Assembly: GCF_001602525.1 (NCBI RefSeq)
Contig: NZ_LSYT01000014.1
Coordinates: forward strand, 24,169-88,168
Direction: 5' to 3'
DNA length: 64,000 bases
Origin: Flavobacterium chilense
GTDB taxonomy: Bacteria > Bacteroidota > Bacteroidia > Flavobacteriales > Flavobacteriaceae
The position numbers and the translations under genes were made by a program. The notes under the pieces are model-generated. The model was not told the origin of the DNA and searched no databases. It saw only the letters and a list, made by a program, of their open reading frames with translations. Of the stretch, positions 25,675-33,815 are shown piece after piece (positions within the stretch are counted from its first letter, which is position 1; every line of letters starts with the position of its first letter).

Positions 25675-26160
25675 ATGAACATTATAGACGAATCCGGAAT
25701 TTTAGCTATTTCTACACGATTACAGCGTCTAAGCGAACAGCTGCGAAAAGATGGTGCATTGTTTTATAAATCGTACGGAATTGACTTTGAGCCCAAATGG
25801 TTTCCGGTCATTTATACGTTGTATCATAAAGAAGTTTTGAGTGTAGTAGAAATTGCAAATGAAATAGGGTACACACATCCATCTACTATTAGCCTTTTGA
25901 AAGAGCTGGAAAAACAAAAACTGATTCGTTCTAAAAAAGATAAGATCGATGAGCGTAAAAGACTTATTCAGCTTACTGCAAAAGGGCAGGAGCTTATTGA
26001 AAAAATGAAACCGGTCTGGGATGTAATGTCAACTGTTCTCAGTGAGATTACAGATAATGAGAACAATTTACTCCAGGCAATTAACGAAGCCGAAAAGAAG
26101 ATCACACATCAGAGTTTTTTACAGCGTGCTTTGCAATTAAAAAGTGAAAATCAGGAATAA
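25675..26160 (+). CDS. MarR-family regulator
   Basis: 161 aa starting MNIIDESGILAISTRLQRLS; longer starts would run back into the GNAT gene. The winged helix is clear: SVVEIANEIGYTHPSTISLL (HTH) and RSKKDKIDERKRLIQLT (wing with the conserved D-x-R). MarR proteins repress efflux or detoxification genes and their own operon; the palindrome upstream of the GNAT gene is the likely target. No ligand can be inferred. Confidence 0.88.
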   Translation: MNIIDESGILAISTRLQRLSEQLRKDGALFYKSYGIDFEPKWFPVIYTLYHKEVLSVVEIANEIGYTHPSTISLLKELEKQKLIRSKKDKIDERKRLIQLTAKGQELIEKMKPVWDVMSTVLSEITDNENNLLQAINEAEKKITHQSFLQRALQLKSENQE

Positions 26161-26222
26161 CTAATTTGCTTATAAATTGGTTTATAAGCATTTTAGCATT
26201 CAAAAAATGTCAAAAGAAACAA

Positions 26223-27335
26223 TTACGATTTTTTCTTTTTCTTCTTTCCTAACCAGATTAATAAGCCTGTAATAGGTAATGTCAAAGCAAAAAGACAAAC
26301 TGAAAAAGCCAGTATTTTAGTCGGTAATCCGTAAATACTTCCTGTGTGAATAGGGTAGTTAAGACGTTTTAATTTGTCTCCTGTAGAAAATGCTTCATAG
26401 GGTCTTGCCTCAATTTCTTTAGCTGTATATTTATCAAAATAGGCAGCACTGGACTGATTTGGAATCGTTTTTTCGATATTTTCTTTCAGGACCAAAATAC
26501 TGTTAATCGTATCAACAGGCATTCTGATTTGTATATTTCCGGTATACGGAAAAATACTGTCTGCTTTATCATAAATACTTTGATAAAAGGCAGTATTGTT
26601 TAGCTTAGGATCTATTTTTGTTGGATTTTTTACTTTGGCTGATGGTCTTTTTGTTGTTCCGTCTGCCAGCAAATAAACTCCGTCCTGAAACCAGTCAAAA
26701 GCAAAAGATAATCCGGTTAATGAGATAATTAATAATACTAAGAAACTGTAAAAACCAAAAGTCGAATGAAAATCCCAATTGACTCTTTTAAAAGAGCCGC
26801 TCCATTTTACAGTAAGTCTTTGCTTTAGGTTTTTTATCTTTTTTGGCCACCACAAAATAATACCCGATATAAGCATAAAAACAAAAATAAGACATGAGGT
26901 TCCCATAATTATCTGGCCTGTATCACCAAGCAATAATTGTCTGTGAAGGGATAAAACAACAACAAAAAAGCGACTTTCCTGTGGTGTTGTAGCCAGAACT
27001 TTCCCGGTATAAGGATCAATAGAAAAGAACTGAGCTTTTTTGTCAGAATCCTTTGCGAGAATCTGCATAGTTCGCGCAGGATCATTAAAGGTATAAATAC
27101 GGGTTATTTTTTTTATGGAATATTGCTTCTGAAGGATATCTGTACAATAATCAATTGTTTTTTTAGTGGTTCCTATGGCAGATACATTATAATATTCTGG
27201 ATTTATGGCTTTGTCAATTTCTTTTTCAAAAACTAAAATACTGCCGGTTAATGCAGCGATAAAAACAATTAAACCTGAACCAAGCCCCAGCCATAAATGC
27301 AGTAGACCAACATTTTTCTTAAATCCTTTCTTCAT
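26223..27335 (-). CDS. PepSY-associated transmembrane protein (ferric-siderophore reductase-like)
   Basis: 370 aa, start MKKGFKKNVGLLHLWLG. Four membrane helices (GLIVFIAALTGSILVF; IIMGTSCLIFVFMLISGIIL; FYSFLVLLIISLTGLSFAF; ILAFSVCLFALTLPITGLLI), periplasmic PepSY segments, and conserved His in GLLHLWLG, SLHRQLLLG, WDFHSTFG and YPIHTGSIYG that are typical heme-binding positions. In Bacteroidota and Proteobacteria this family is often paired with TonB-dependent siderophore receptors and is thought to reduce imported iron at the inner membrane. Here the receptor gene is divergent and adjacent. The basic C-terminus (KKKKKK) is cytoplasmic. Confidence 0.85.
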   Translation of the reverse strand: MKKGFKKNVGLLHLWLGLGSGLIVFIAALTGSILVFEKEIDKAINPEYYNVSAIGTTKKTIDYCTDILQKQYSIKKITRIYTFNDPARTMQILAKDSDKKAQFFSIDPYTGKVLATTPQESRFFVVVLSLHRQLLLGDTGQIIMGTSCLIFVFMLISGIILWWPKKIKNLKQRLTVKWSGSFKRVNWDFHSTFGFYSFLVLLIISLTGLSFAFDWFQDGVYLLADGTTKRPSAKVKNPTKIDPKLNNTAFYQSIYDKADSIFPYTGNIQIRMPVDTINSILVLKENIEKTIPNQSSAAYFDKYTAKEIEARPYEAFSTGDKLKRLNYPIHTGSIYGLPTKILAFSVCLFALTLPITGLLIWLGKKKKKKS

Positions 27336-27452
27336 AATGTATACCAATTTGCAGATTTGTTTTATAGTCGTAAAATATATCTGAATTACAACTTATAAAG
27401 TGATCTGTAAAGATTCTTTTAACCTAATAATAGAAACACTAAAATTTCGTCG

Positions 27453-27484
27453 CAAATTTATGTTTATTTAGACTAAGTATGCAA
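27453..27484 (-). promoter_or_regulatory. promoter of the PepSY gene
   Basis: On the minus strand TTG (27482-27484), a 21-base spacer and TAAATTTG (27453-27460), an exact -7 box, about 115 bp before the ATG. Confidence 0.65.
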
Positions 27485-27754
27485 AGTCTTAAGGGAATAT
27501 TTAGTTAAGCTTTTAAGATAAAGGATAAAAAATAGGAATAAACATATAGAAAATTAAATTTGCAAGGGAATGGTGAAATTAAAAATGGGTTCTATTTTTT
27601 TTCTATGACTTTAAGCATACCATTTGACCTTATCTTTTGCTGACAAAGAAACTGACGTGAATTTTAAATATCTTTTACAGACTCAAAATGATAGTTTGTA
27701 TGTGTTATACGATATGCTCAAATAACAATTCTATAGAATAAATAGAAATATTAC

Positions 27755-27784
27755 TTGTTAAACGATTATTAATTTTTATTTTTG
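27755..27784 (+). promoter_or_regulatory. promoter of the TonB-dependent receptor
   Basis: TTG (27755-27757), a 19-base spacer and TATTTTTG (27777-27784), a textbook Bacteroidota promoter 55 bp before the start codon. Confidence 0.75.
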
Positions 27785-27838
27785 CACTGTTTTTATTGAT
27801 TCTAAATAAAAACAAATACTAACCAAATTTAATAATCA

Positions 27839-30241
27839 ATGAAATATTTTAGTTTAAAAACGCCACGGTTTTTATTTATTATGAGTTTTTTATTTTCTAT
27901 ATCATTCTCTTTTGCACAACAAACCAACGGAAAAATAAAGGGAAAAATAACAACTTCTGACGGAAAACCAGTTTCTGGAGTAACTATTACACTTAAAAAC
28001 TCCAACTACAAAACCATAACCAACAGCAATGGAGGTTTTACATTTAATAAAGTTGCTGAAAACATTTATACTTTAGAAACCTCTTCGCCAAACTATGAAA
28101 CTATCCAACAGCAAATTACTGTTGTAAATAATGAAACGGCAAATGTAAATTTAGTTTTAAAATTTTCAGGTAATGGCAATATAAAAGAAGTAGAAGAAGC
28201 TTCAGACAAAGGCGGCGATCAGCTGGATGAGATAATCGTTTCAGCAAGCAGAAAAGTAGAAACATTATCAAAAACGCCATCTTCGGTAACCGTAATCAAC
28301 GCAAAAGATATTGAAGATTTATCTATAGTAAGTCCAAACATTGCCAATGTTGTCGCTTATGCAGTTCCGGGTTTAGGATCTGCAACTAATAATACAGGGA
28401 ATTACGGACAAACTCTTCGAGGGAGAAATCCGCTGGTTCTTATAGACGGAATTCCGCAATCTACTCCGCTAAAATCAGCAGGAAGAGAGCTTCGTTCTAT
28501 CGATCCTTCTGTAATTGAACGTATCGAGGTGATCAAAGGCGCAACGGCTATTTATGGTAACGGAGCTGATGGCGGACTGATTAATTATATCACTAAATCA
28601 GGCAAAACCGAAAAGAAATTTGCCGGATACAGCGAAGCAGGAACAACAGGAAACATAAAAGGAGACAGTACAGTTGGATACAGATTTAACCAGCAGTTTT
28701 ACGGAAAAATTAAACGTTTTAATTATATGGTTGCCGGTACTTATGAAAAAACAGGTGTTTTTCGTGATGGAGAAGGACAGGTGATCTCACCGGAATATGG
28801 ACTAGGAGAGACTAAAACGTATAATATTTTTACTAAAGTTGGTTACAATTTAACAAACAAACAAAGAATTGAACTGATGTATAATTATTTCAGTTCTAAT
28901 CAGGATTCTGATTTTATCCTCAAAAATGGTGTTTACGGTGTATCTCCTGCCATTGGAATTCTCGGAAACAGACCCGGGGTTGACGAAGGAACACGATACA
29001 ATCATAATGCGAACCTGCAATATGTAAACCGACAAATTTTTGGAAATACGTCACTTACGGCAAATGTTTATTTTCAGGATTTCTTAACGATATTTTCTAA
29101 TTCTACTTTTTTCTACGGCAGTGGCCAGTCTCAGACAGCATCTGCGAAAAAAGGTTTAAGAGTTTATCTGAATTCTCCATTTACGGTTTCTTCAAACTTT
29201 ACCGGAGATGTTACGTATGGTTTTGATTTACTTAATGACAAAACGAACCAAAAACTGGTTGACGGACGAGTTTGGGTTCCTAATATAAATATGGTTAATC
29301 TGGCTCCTTATGCACAATTATCAACTCAGTTGTTTGGCGACTGGACTGTAAAAGCAGGTTTGCGTGCTGAGAATATAAAGATAAATATCGACGATTATAA
29401 TACCCTTGCGACAGGAGCAAACGGAGCGGGAAGTATTGCTGTAAAAGGCGGTGATCTTACTTATGATGCGTTTGTTTTTAATACCGGTATTCGATATTCG
29501 AGATTTAAATTCTTTAATCCTTTTGTGAGTTTTTCTCAATCTTTCTCTGTATTTGATCTGGGCCGTGTACTTACGAATGCTAAAGAAGATGCGATATCAA
29601 AATTACAGACAAAACCTATTATTGTAAATAATTATGAGGGAGGTTTTAGCAGCCAGTTAGGGAAATTTAATTTGAGTGCTGCTTATTATTTCAGTACTTC
29701 TAAACTTGGAACAAATCTGGTTCAGGTTGATGGTTATCTGGTGGCTGAACGTTTACCGGAAAGAGTATGGGGATATGAAGTACAGGCAGATTACCAAATC
29801 ATCAAACAACTTACAATAGGAGGAAATTATGCTTATGTACAAGGTAGAGGTGATAAAGATTCTGACGGACATTTTTACGGAGATAATGATATATATTTAA
29901 AATCAAACCGAATTCCTCCGGTAAAAGTAACGGGTTATGCTAAATACGGTGATAAGAGATTAAATGTAGAATTATACTGGATGCTGGTTGGTGATCGTGA
30001 TCTTTTTCAGCCTAATGCCAAAGGTGCTTATGCGATTGGAGAAGGACCAATAAAATCATTTAATTTATGGAATCTGGCTTCGGCTTATAAAGTAACAGAT
30101 AGTATCAGGGTAAAACTTGGAATCGAAAATATATTCAATACAGATTATTATCCTACAACTTCTCAGTTCTATGGAACTAATGCAAATTATACCAGAGGAA
30201 ACGGTACAAGATTTAACCTCGCACTTGGTTATAGCTTTTAA
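27839..30241 (+). CDS. TonB-dependent siderophore receptor
   Basis: 800 aa. Signal peptide to about residue 26 (FLFSISFSFAQQ), then a carboxypeptidase-regulatory-like beta domain (GKIKGKITTSDGKPVSGVTI, residues 30-110), a TonB-box-like stretch (DQLDEIIVSASRK), the plug (SVTVINAKDIEDL, LRGRNPLVLIDGIPQST, ERIEVIKGATAIYGNGADGG) and a 22-strand barrel ending in the aromatic GTRFNLALGYSF. The plug and barrel are of the FhuA/IutA type, fitting ferric hydroxamate import. It lies beside the siderophore operon and the PepSY protein, so it probably takes up the siderophore made next door or a related one. Its own strong promoter is visible. Confidence 0.92.
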   Translation: MKYFSLKTPRFLFIMSFLFSISFSFAQQTNGKIKGKITTSDGKPVSGVTITLKNSNYKTITNSNGGFTFNKVAENIYTLETSSPNYETIQQQITVVNNETANVNLVLKFSGNGNIKEVEEASDKGGDQLDEIIVSASRKVETLSKTPSSVTVINAKDIEDLSIVSPNIANVVAYAVPGLGSATNNTGNYGQTLRGRNPLVLIDGIPQSTPLKSAGRELRSIDPSVIERIEVIKGATAIYGNGADGGLINYITKSGKTEKKFAGYSEAGTTGNIKGDSTVGYRFNQQFYGKIKRFNYMVAGTYEKTGVFRDGEGQVISPEYGLGETKTYNIFTKVGYNLTNKQRIELMYNYFSSNQDSDFILKNGVYGVSPAIGILGNRPGVDEGTRYNHNANLQYVNRQIFGNTSLTANVYFQDFLTIFSNSTFFYGSGQSQTASAKKGLRVYLNSPFTVSSNFTGDVTYGFDLLNDKTNQKLVDGRVWVPNINMVNLAPYAQLSTQLFGDWTVKAGLRAENIKINIDDYNTLATGANGAGSIAVKGGDLTYDAFVFNTGIRYSRFKFFNPFVSFSQSFSVFDLGRVLTNAKEDAISKLQTKPIIVNNYEGGFSSQLGKFNLSAAYYFSTSKLGTNLVQVDGYLVAERLPERVWGYEVQADYQIIKQLTIGGNYAYVQGRGDKDSDGHFYGDNDIYLKSNRIPPVKVTGYAKYGDKRLNVELYWMLVGDRDLFQPNAKGAYAIGEGPIKSFNLWNLASAYKVTDSIRVKLGIENIFNTDYYPTTSQFYGTNANYTRGNGTRFNLALGYSF

Positions 30242-30363
30242 AAGATGGTAGAATAAAGAAGATTTTTTGTTTTTTTATTTGAGAGGTTTCTGGCGATTTT
30301 TTGTCAGGAACCTTTTTTTAATCCTAATTATCAAAATATTTTTTTGCTGCGAATGTGATTATA

Positions 30364-30396
30364 AAAAAAGGCTGCCAAAATTTTGACAGCCTTTTT
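30364..30396. terminator. bidirectional terminator, receptor / siderophore operon
   Basis: Nearly perfect stem aaaaaggctgccaaaa / ttttgacagccttttt between the convergent receptor and adenylation genes. It ends the siderophore operon. Confidence 0.85.
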
Positions 30397-30405
30397 AAAT
30401 TGTTA

Positions 30406-31794
30406 TCAGACAAGACTTTCCATTTCAAGCCATTCTTTAAGTATCGGGTAATTTACTTTTCCGTTAGCAGTAAGCGGTACATCTTGTATAGGCATTACTT
30501 TTAAAGAACTGGCATGCAGATTTAGCTTGGCTTTTAAAACTTTCAGAATTAATTCTTTGTTCAGGTTTGAATCTGTATACATAACAGCTAAATGTTTATC
30601 ATTGATTCCTAAACAAATAAAAGTCTGTCCGCCCAAAGCATCTTTTAGAAGCAATTCTGTTTCATCGAGATTGAGTCGGACACCAAATAATTTTACAATT
30701 CGTTTTATTCGGCCTACAATATAATAATAACCTTCATCGTCGATTCTTGCTTTATCGCCTGTATGGAGTTTTTCCTGTTGTTCAAAAAACTGAAGATCTG
30801 ATCTGATGTTAGCGTAACCACCAAATACATTTGGACCAATATAGATTAGTTCATCTGTTTCATTGTCGATTTCGAAACGTCCGTTTTTTACCGGCAAACC
30901 AATTGAAGTTCCTTTTCGTAATAAATCCTTTGGAGGCAGATAAGCCATTCTTCCGCAAGCTTCAGTCTGACCATATTGAGCAAAGAATAGTTTATCGAAT
31001 TTTTTACTAAATTCAGCAATTGCTTCGATGAGTTTATGGTTTAGCATTCCGCCGGTATGCGTAAGATAACGGAGTGAAGGGTGATCTTTTTTGAAGAATC
31101 CAATACTGTACAGCATTTCATAAAAATAAGGAACACCACCCAGAGTAGAATATCCGTATTTTTTGAAATCTGACCAGAATTCTTTCTGAAAAGCATCTTT
31201 ATCAGTACAAATAATCTGATTCGCTTTTATGCAATTGGTCGTAAAAATAGATAAGCCATACACAAAATTAATGGGCACATTCAATGGTACTACATCATCT
31301 GTTCGAATAGGCATATATTCCATAATAGACTTTGCATTCTGAACCAGATTTTCATCAGAAAGCCTGACGAATTTTGGAGAACCTGTTGTTCCGGATGTAC
31401 TCAGTAAAAGTTTAATTTTAGCGTGTATCGGATAAATTAGATTTACATTTCGTTTGAACAAAACAATAGTATCTGAGGCATTTACCACGCTGTAACCTTC
31501 AATACTGGTACGTGTTGGATCATAGATATAATAAGGCGTATATTTTTGCTCTAAATTCTCCTTAAAATCCTCCAGCAATCCCATTCCTAATAAGGCTATT
31601 GTATACCTGCTCTGATAAAAATTCAGTAAAGCTTCAATTGCAGGTAACTGATTGTCATTGTAGATAAAAACCACCGAACGCAGGTTCTCGATATCCAGTG
31701 ACTGATCCATTTCTGCAATAGATTTCGAAACTCCTGTACTGGAATCTGTAAAGGTCAGTTTTTCATTTTTCCTGATTAAATCGTATAGTTCCAT
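30406..31794 (-). CDS. stand-alone adenylation enzyme (AMP-forming acyl ligase)
   Basis: 462 aa, shorter than usual acyl-CoA ligases. Core motifs: STSGTTGSPKFV (P-loop), YGQTEACGRMAYL, LHTGDKARID and the catalytic Lys motif PLTANGKVNYPIL. It activates a carboxylic acid as acyl-AMP and probably loads it on the carrier protein encoded 15 bp upstream. It is the last gene of the siderophore operon. The acid cannot be read from the sequence; it may supply the acyl group of the hydroxamate or a capping acid. Adenylation genes are not part of the standard NRPS-independent pathway, so this is an unusual addition. Confidence 0.85.
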   Translation of the reverse strand: MELYDLIRKNEKLTFTDSSTGVSKSIAEMDQSLDIENLRSVVFIYNDNQLPAIEALLNFYQSRYTIALLGMGLLEDFKENLEQKYTPYYIYDPTRTSIEGYSVVNASDTIVLFKRNVNLIYPIHAKIKLLLSTSGTTGSPKFVRLSDENLVQNAKSIMEYMPIRTDDVVPLNVPINFVYGLSIFTTNCIKANQIICTDKDAFQKEFWSDFKKYGYSTLGGVPYFYEMLYSIGFFKKDHPSLRYLTHTGGMLNHKLIEAIAEFSKKFDKLFFAQYGQTEACGRMAYLPPKDLLRKGTSIGLPVKNGRFEIDNETDELIYIGPNVFGGYANIRSDLQFFEQQEKLHTGDKARIDDEGYYYIVGRIKRIVKLFGVRLNLDETELLLKDALGGQTFICLGINDKHLAVMYTDSNLNKELILKVLKAKLNLHASSLKVMPIQDVPLTANGKVNYPILKEWLEMESLV

Positions 31795-31809
31795 AGGTTA
31801 AGGTCTATT

Positions 31810-32052
31810 CTAATTAATTTCAAATCCGTATTTTTTAAGGATATCTTTTATTTTTGCTACACTTCCCATTTCCAGAATATCTTCCATTTCGATAGCAATA
31901 TCATAAGTACTTTCCAGTTCCTGAACCAGCACTAAATGGCTCATAGAATCCCATTCGGCTATAGCCTGATATTCTAACTGATCGTTTACTGCTTCAACAG
32001 GAATTTCAAAAGCTCTTGCAAATACTCCGTGTAATTGTTCTATTGTACTCAT
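31810..32052 (-). CDS. acyl/peptidyl carrier protein
   Basis: 80 aa, acidic, four-helix carrier fold. The phosphopantetheine serine is in EWDSMSHLVLV (about residue 36), in the D-S-M/L context of the family. It probably receives the acyl group from the adenylation enzyme downstream. About 360 bp with structured repeats separate it from the MATE gene upstream, so it may be partly uncoupled from the operon. Confidence 0.88.
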   Translation of the reverse strand: MSTIEQLHGVFARAFEIPVEAVNDQLEYQAIAEWDSMSHLVLVQELESTYDIAIEMEDILEMGSVAKIKDILKKYGFEIN

Positions 32053-32408
32053 TTTTCTATTATTTAAATTAAATTGATTAAGGGTGTAATTATGTTTGTA
32101 TGTGTTTGTTTTTTCATGTAGATTTTAAAAAGATTTAAGCAGATATATGTAGATAATTATCTCAAATTAAATCTGCTGTAATCTCTGAAATCTGCGTGAA
32201 ATAAAAACTTTTAAATTATGTATTATGATAGCTGTCGCTCCGCTGGAGCTTTGGGAAACATGGCATTATAAATTTTCTATAAACAGGGTACTCCTCCGGA
32301 GCTTTTAATACATGTTAAGTCCCATTGGGACGTAATCTTTATAGAAAATCAAGTAGCTGTTTCGTTAAACCCCAGCGGGGTGACATATTATCTGTTGAAT
32401 AACTTTTA
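32053..32408. other. repeat-filled gap inside the siderophore operon
   Basis: About 355 bp between the MATE and carrier-protein genes. The right part is a palindromic repeat element (separate entry). The left part contains repeated phrases of the kind aaatctgctgtaatctctg, aaatctgcgtgaaat and ttaagcagat, resembling scattered Flavobacterium intergenic repeats. Confidence 0.55.
32237..32380. repeat. palindromic repeat element with four short hairpins
   Basis: Ordered hairpins: gctcc-gct-ggagc (32237-32249), ctccggag (32294-32301), gtccc-att-gggac (32319-32331) and cccc-agc-gggg (32370-32380). The two central ones are enclosed by a perfect 12 bp inverted repeat, attttctataaa (32272) and tttatagaaaat (32338). 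It looks like a REP-type or mobile structured element with local GC content well above its surroundings. Confidence 0.7.
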
Positions 32409-33815
32409 TTAAACTTTGGTATGTTTCCATTTTCCTTTTCGGAAAACAATTATACAGGCAACTGCAAGTACAATTTCAGAAACCAGAATGGCTGTAAAAA
32501 CCCCGTTTGATCCCAGTTCAAAAGAAATTCCCAAGGCATAGGCAAGAGGGATCTGAACAATATAAAACATCAGGATATAAAGCCAGGTTACCACTTTGAC
32601 TTCGCCTGCCGCATTAAGTGCTCTTGAAATGACCATGGTATAACCCAAAAGAATATAAGCCATGGAGATAAAATGAATATATCTGGTACTAAAAGAAATG
32701 ACTTCCGGAATATCTGTAAAAATTTTAACCACCGGAACGGCAAGAAAAATCCAGGAGATTCCAATCAAAACCAGAAAACCCATATTCAGCATTCCTGCTC
32801 TCCAGACTGATTTTTCGGCTCTTTCAGGTTGTTTAGCCCCAAGATTTTGTCCGGTTAATATTCCGGCTGCATTTCCAAGTCCCCACGCGGGCATTGTGGC
32901 AATAGAGGTAACTCTTTGTGCGAGAATATATCCTGCCAGGGCATTAGGACCAAAGTGGGACATAATTTTAATCATGAATACCCAACTTGAAGCAGGAATG
33001 ATAAACTGAACCGTACCACCAAAAGCTAGTTTTAGTACTCGTTTAAAAATAGCCAGCTGAAAAACCAATTGTGCCATTCCGATTTTCATCACCGTTTTGC
33101 CTCTTATAAGAAACCATGCCTGATACAATACGCCAATAATTCTGGCAATTAGAGTAGCTAATCCTACACCCAGTAAACCATAAGCGGGAATTGGTCCCCA
33201 GCCAAAAATAAATACAGGACATAAAATGATATTCAGGGCGTTAGAAAGCCAGAGTATTCGCATGGCAGTTGAAGCATCGCCCGCTCCGCGAAATATTCCG
33301 TTTATTACAATTCTTAGAATCAGGAATCCGCTGGAGGCAAACATCACGACACCATAATCAGTTCCTTCCTGAACCATAGCATCAGAAAGTCCCATGGCAC
33401 TCATAATATCGGTGGTCCATACGGAACAAACAACACTAATGAGTATGGCAATTGGGGTTGTTACATAAATAACCTGCATTGCAGTCTGACCTGCTGCCTT
33501 GAATTTTTTTTCTCCAATTCTTCTCGAAATCATAGCTGATGCTGCAATACCAAGACCTATCGAAACAGAATAACAAAAGGTGATAAATGTTGTGGTAGCG
33601 CCCGCTATAGAAATAGCATTCGTACCTAATCTGCTTACGAAGAAAAGGTTGGAGCATACAAATAAAGATTCCATCAGCAACTCAGCCACCATAGGCACTG
33701 ACAATAAAATAATGGTTTTATTGATGCTGCCTGAAGTAAAATTACTTTCAGTTCCTGCTAAAGAACGCCTTAAGAGGCTAAAGAAAGAGCGTGTTTTTAA
33801 AATTGCTTCTTTCAT
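32409..33815 (-). CDS. MATE-family efflux transporter (probable siderophore exporter)
   Basis: 468 aa with about 12 membrane helices in two similar halves. Typical MATE features include KTIILLSVPMVAELLMES at the N-terminus, GAGDASTAMRILWLSNALNI and the second-half copy GQNLGAKQPERAEKSVWRAG. Its start codon overlaps the stop of the synthetase gene (TAATG), so they are translationally coupled. MATE pumps driven by Na+ or H+ export siderophores in several clusters; here the context makes export of the operon's product the likely role. Confidence 0.88.
   Translation of the reverse strand: MKEAILKTRSFFSLLRRSLAGTESNFTSGSINKTIILLSVPMVAELLMESLFVCSNLFFVSRLGTNAISIAGATTTFITFCYSVSIGLGIAASAMISRRIGEKKFKAAGQTAMQVIYVTTPIAILISVVCSVWTTDIMSAMGLSDAMVQEGTDYGVVMFASSGFLILRIVINGIFRGAGDASTAMRILWLSNALNIILCPVFIFGWGPIPAYGLLGVGLATLIARIIGVLYQAWFLIRGKTVMKIGMAQLVFQLAIFKRVLKLAFGGTVQFIIPASSWVFMIKIMSHFGPNALAGYILAQRVTSIATMPAWGLGNAAGILTGQNLGAKQPERAEKSVWRAGMLNMGFLVLIGISWIFLAVPVVKIFTDIPEVISFSTRYIHFISMAYILLGYTMVISRALNAAGEVKVVTWLYILMFYIVQIPLAYALGISFELGSNGVFTAILVSEIVLAVACIIVFRKGKWKHTKV

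Larger units (their letters stand above)
27336..27838. other. divergent intergenic region of the PepSY and receptor genes
   Basis: About 500 bp holding two good promoters pointing outward. I looked for a Fur-type palindrome and found none I would defend. Confidence 0.55.

Noticed and set aside
27336..27838. Fur box in the receptor control region
   Set aside because: No palindrome close enough to the consensus was found.
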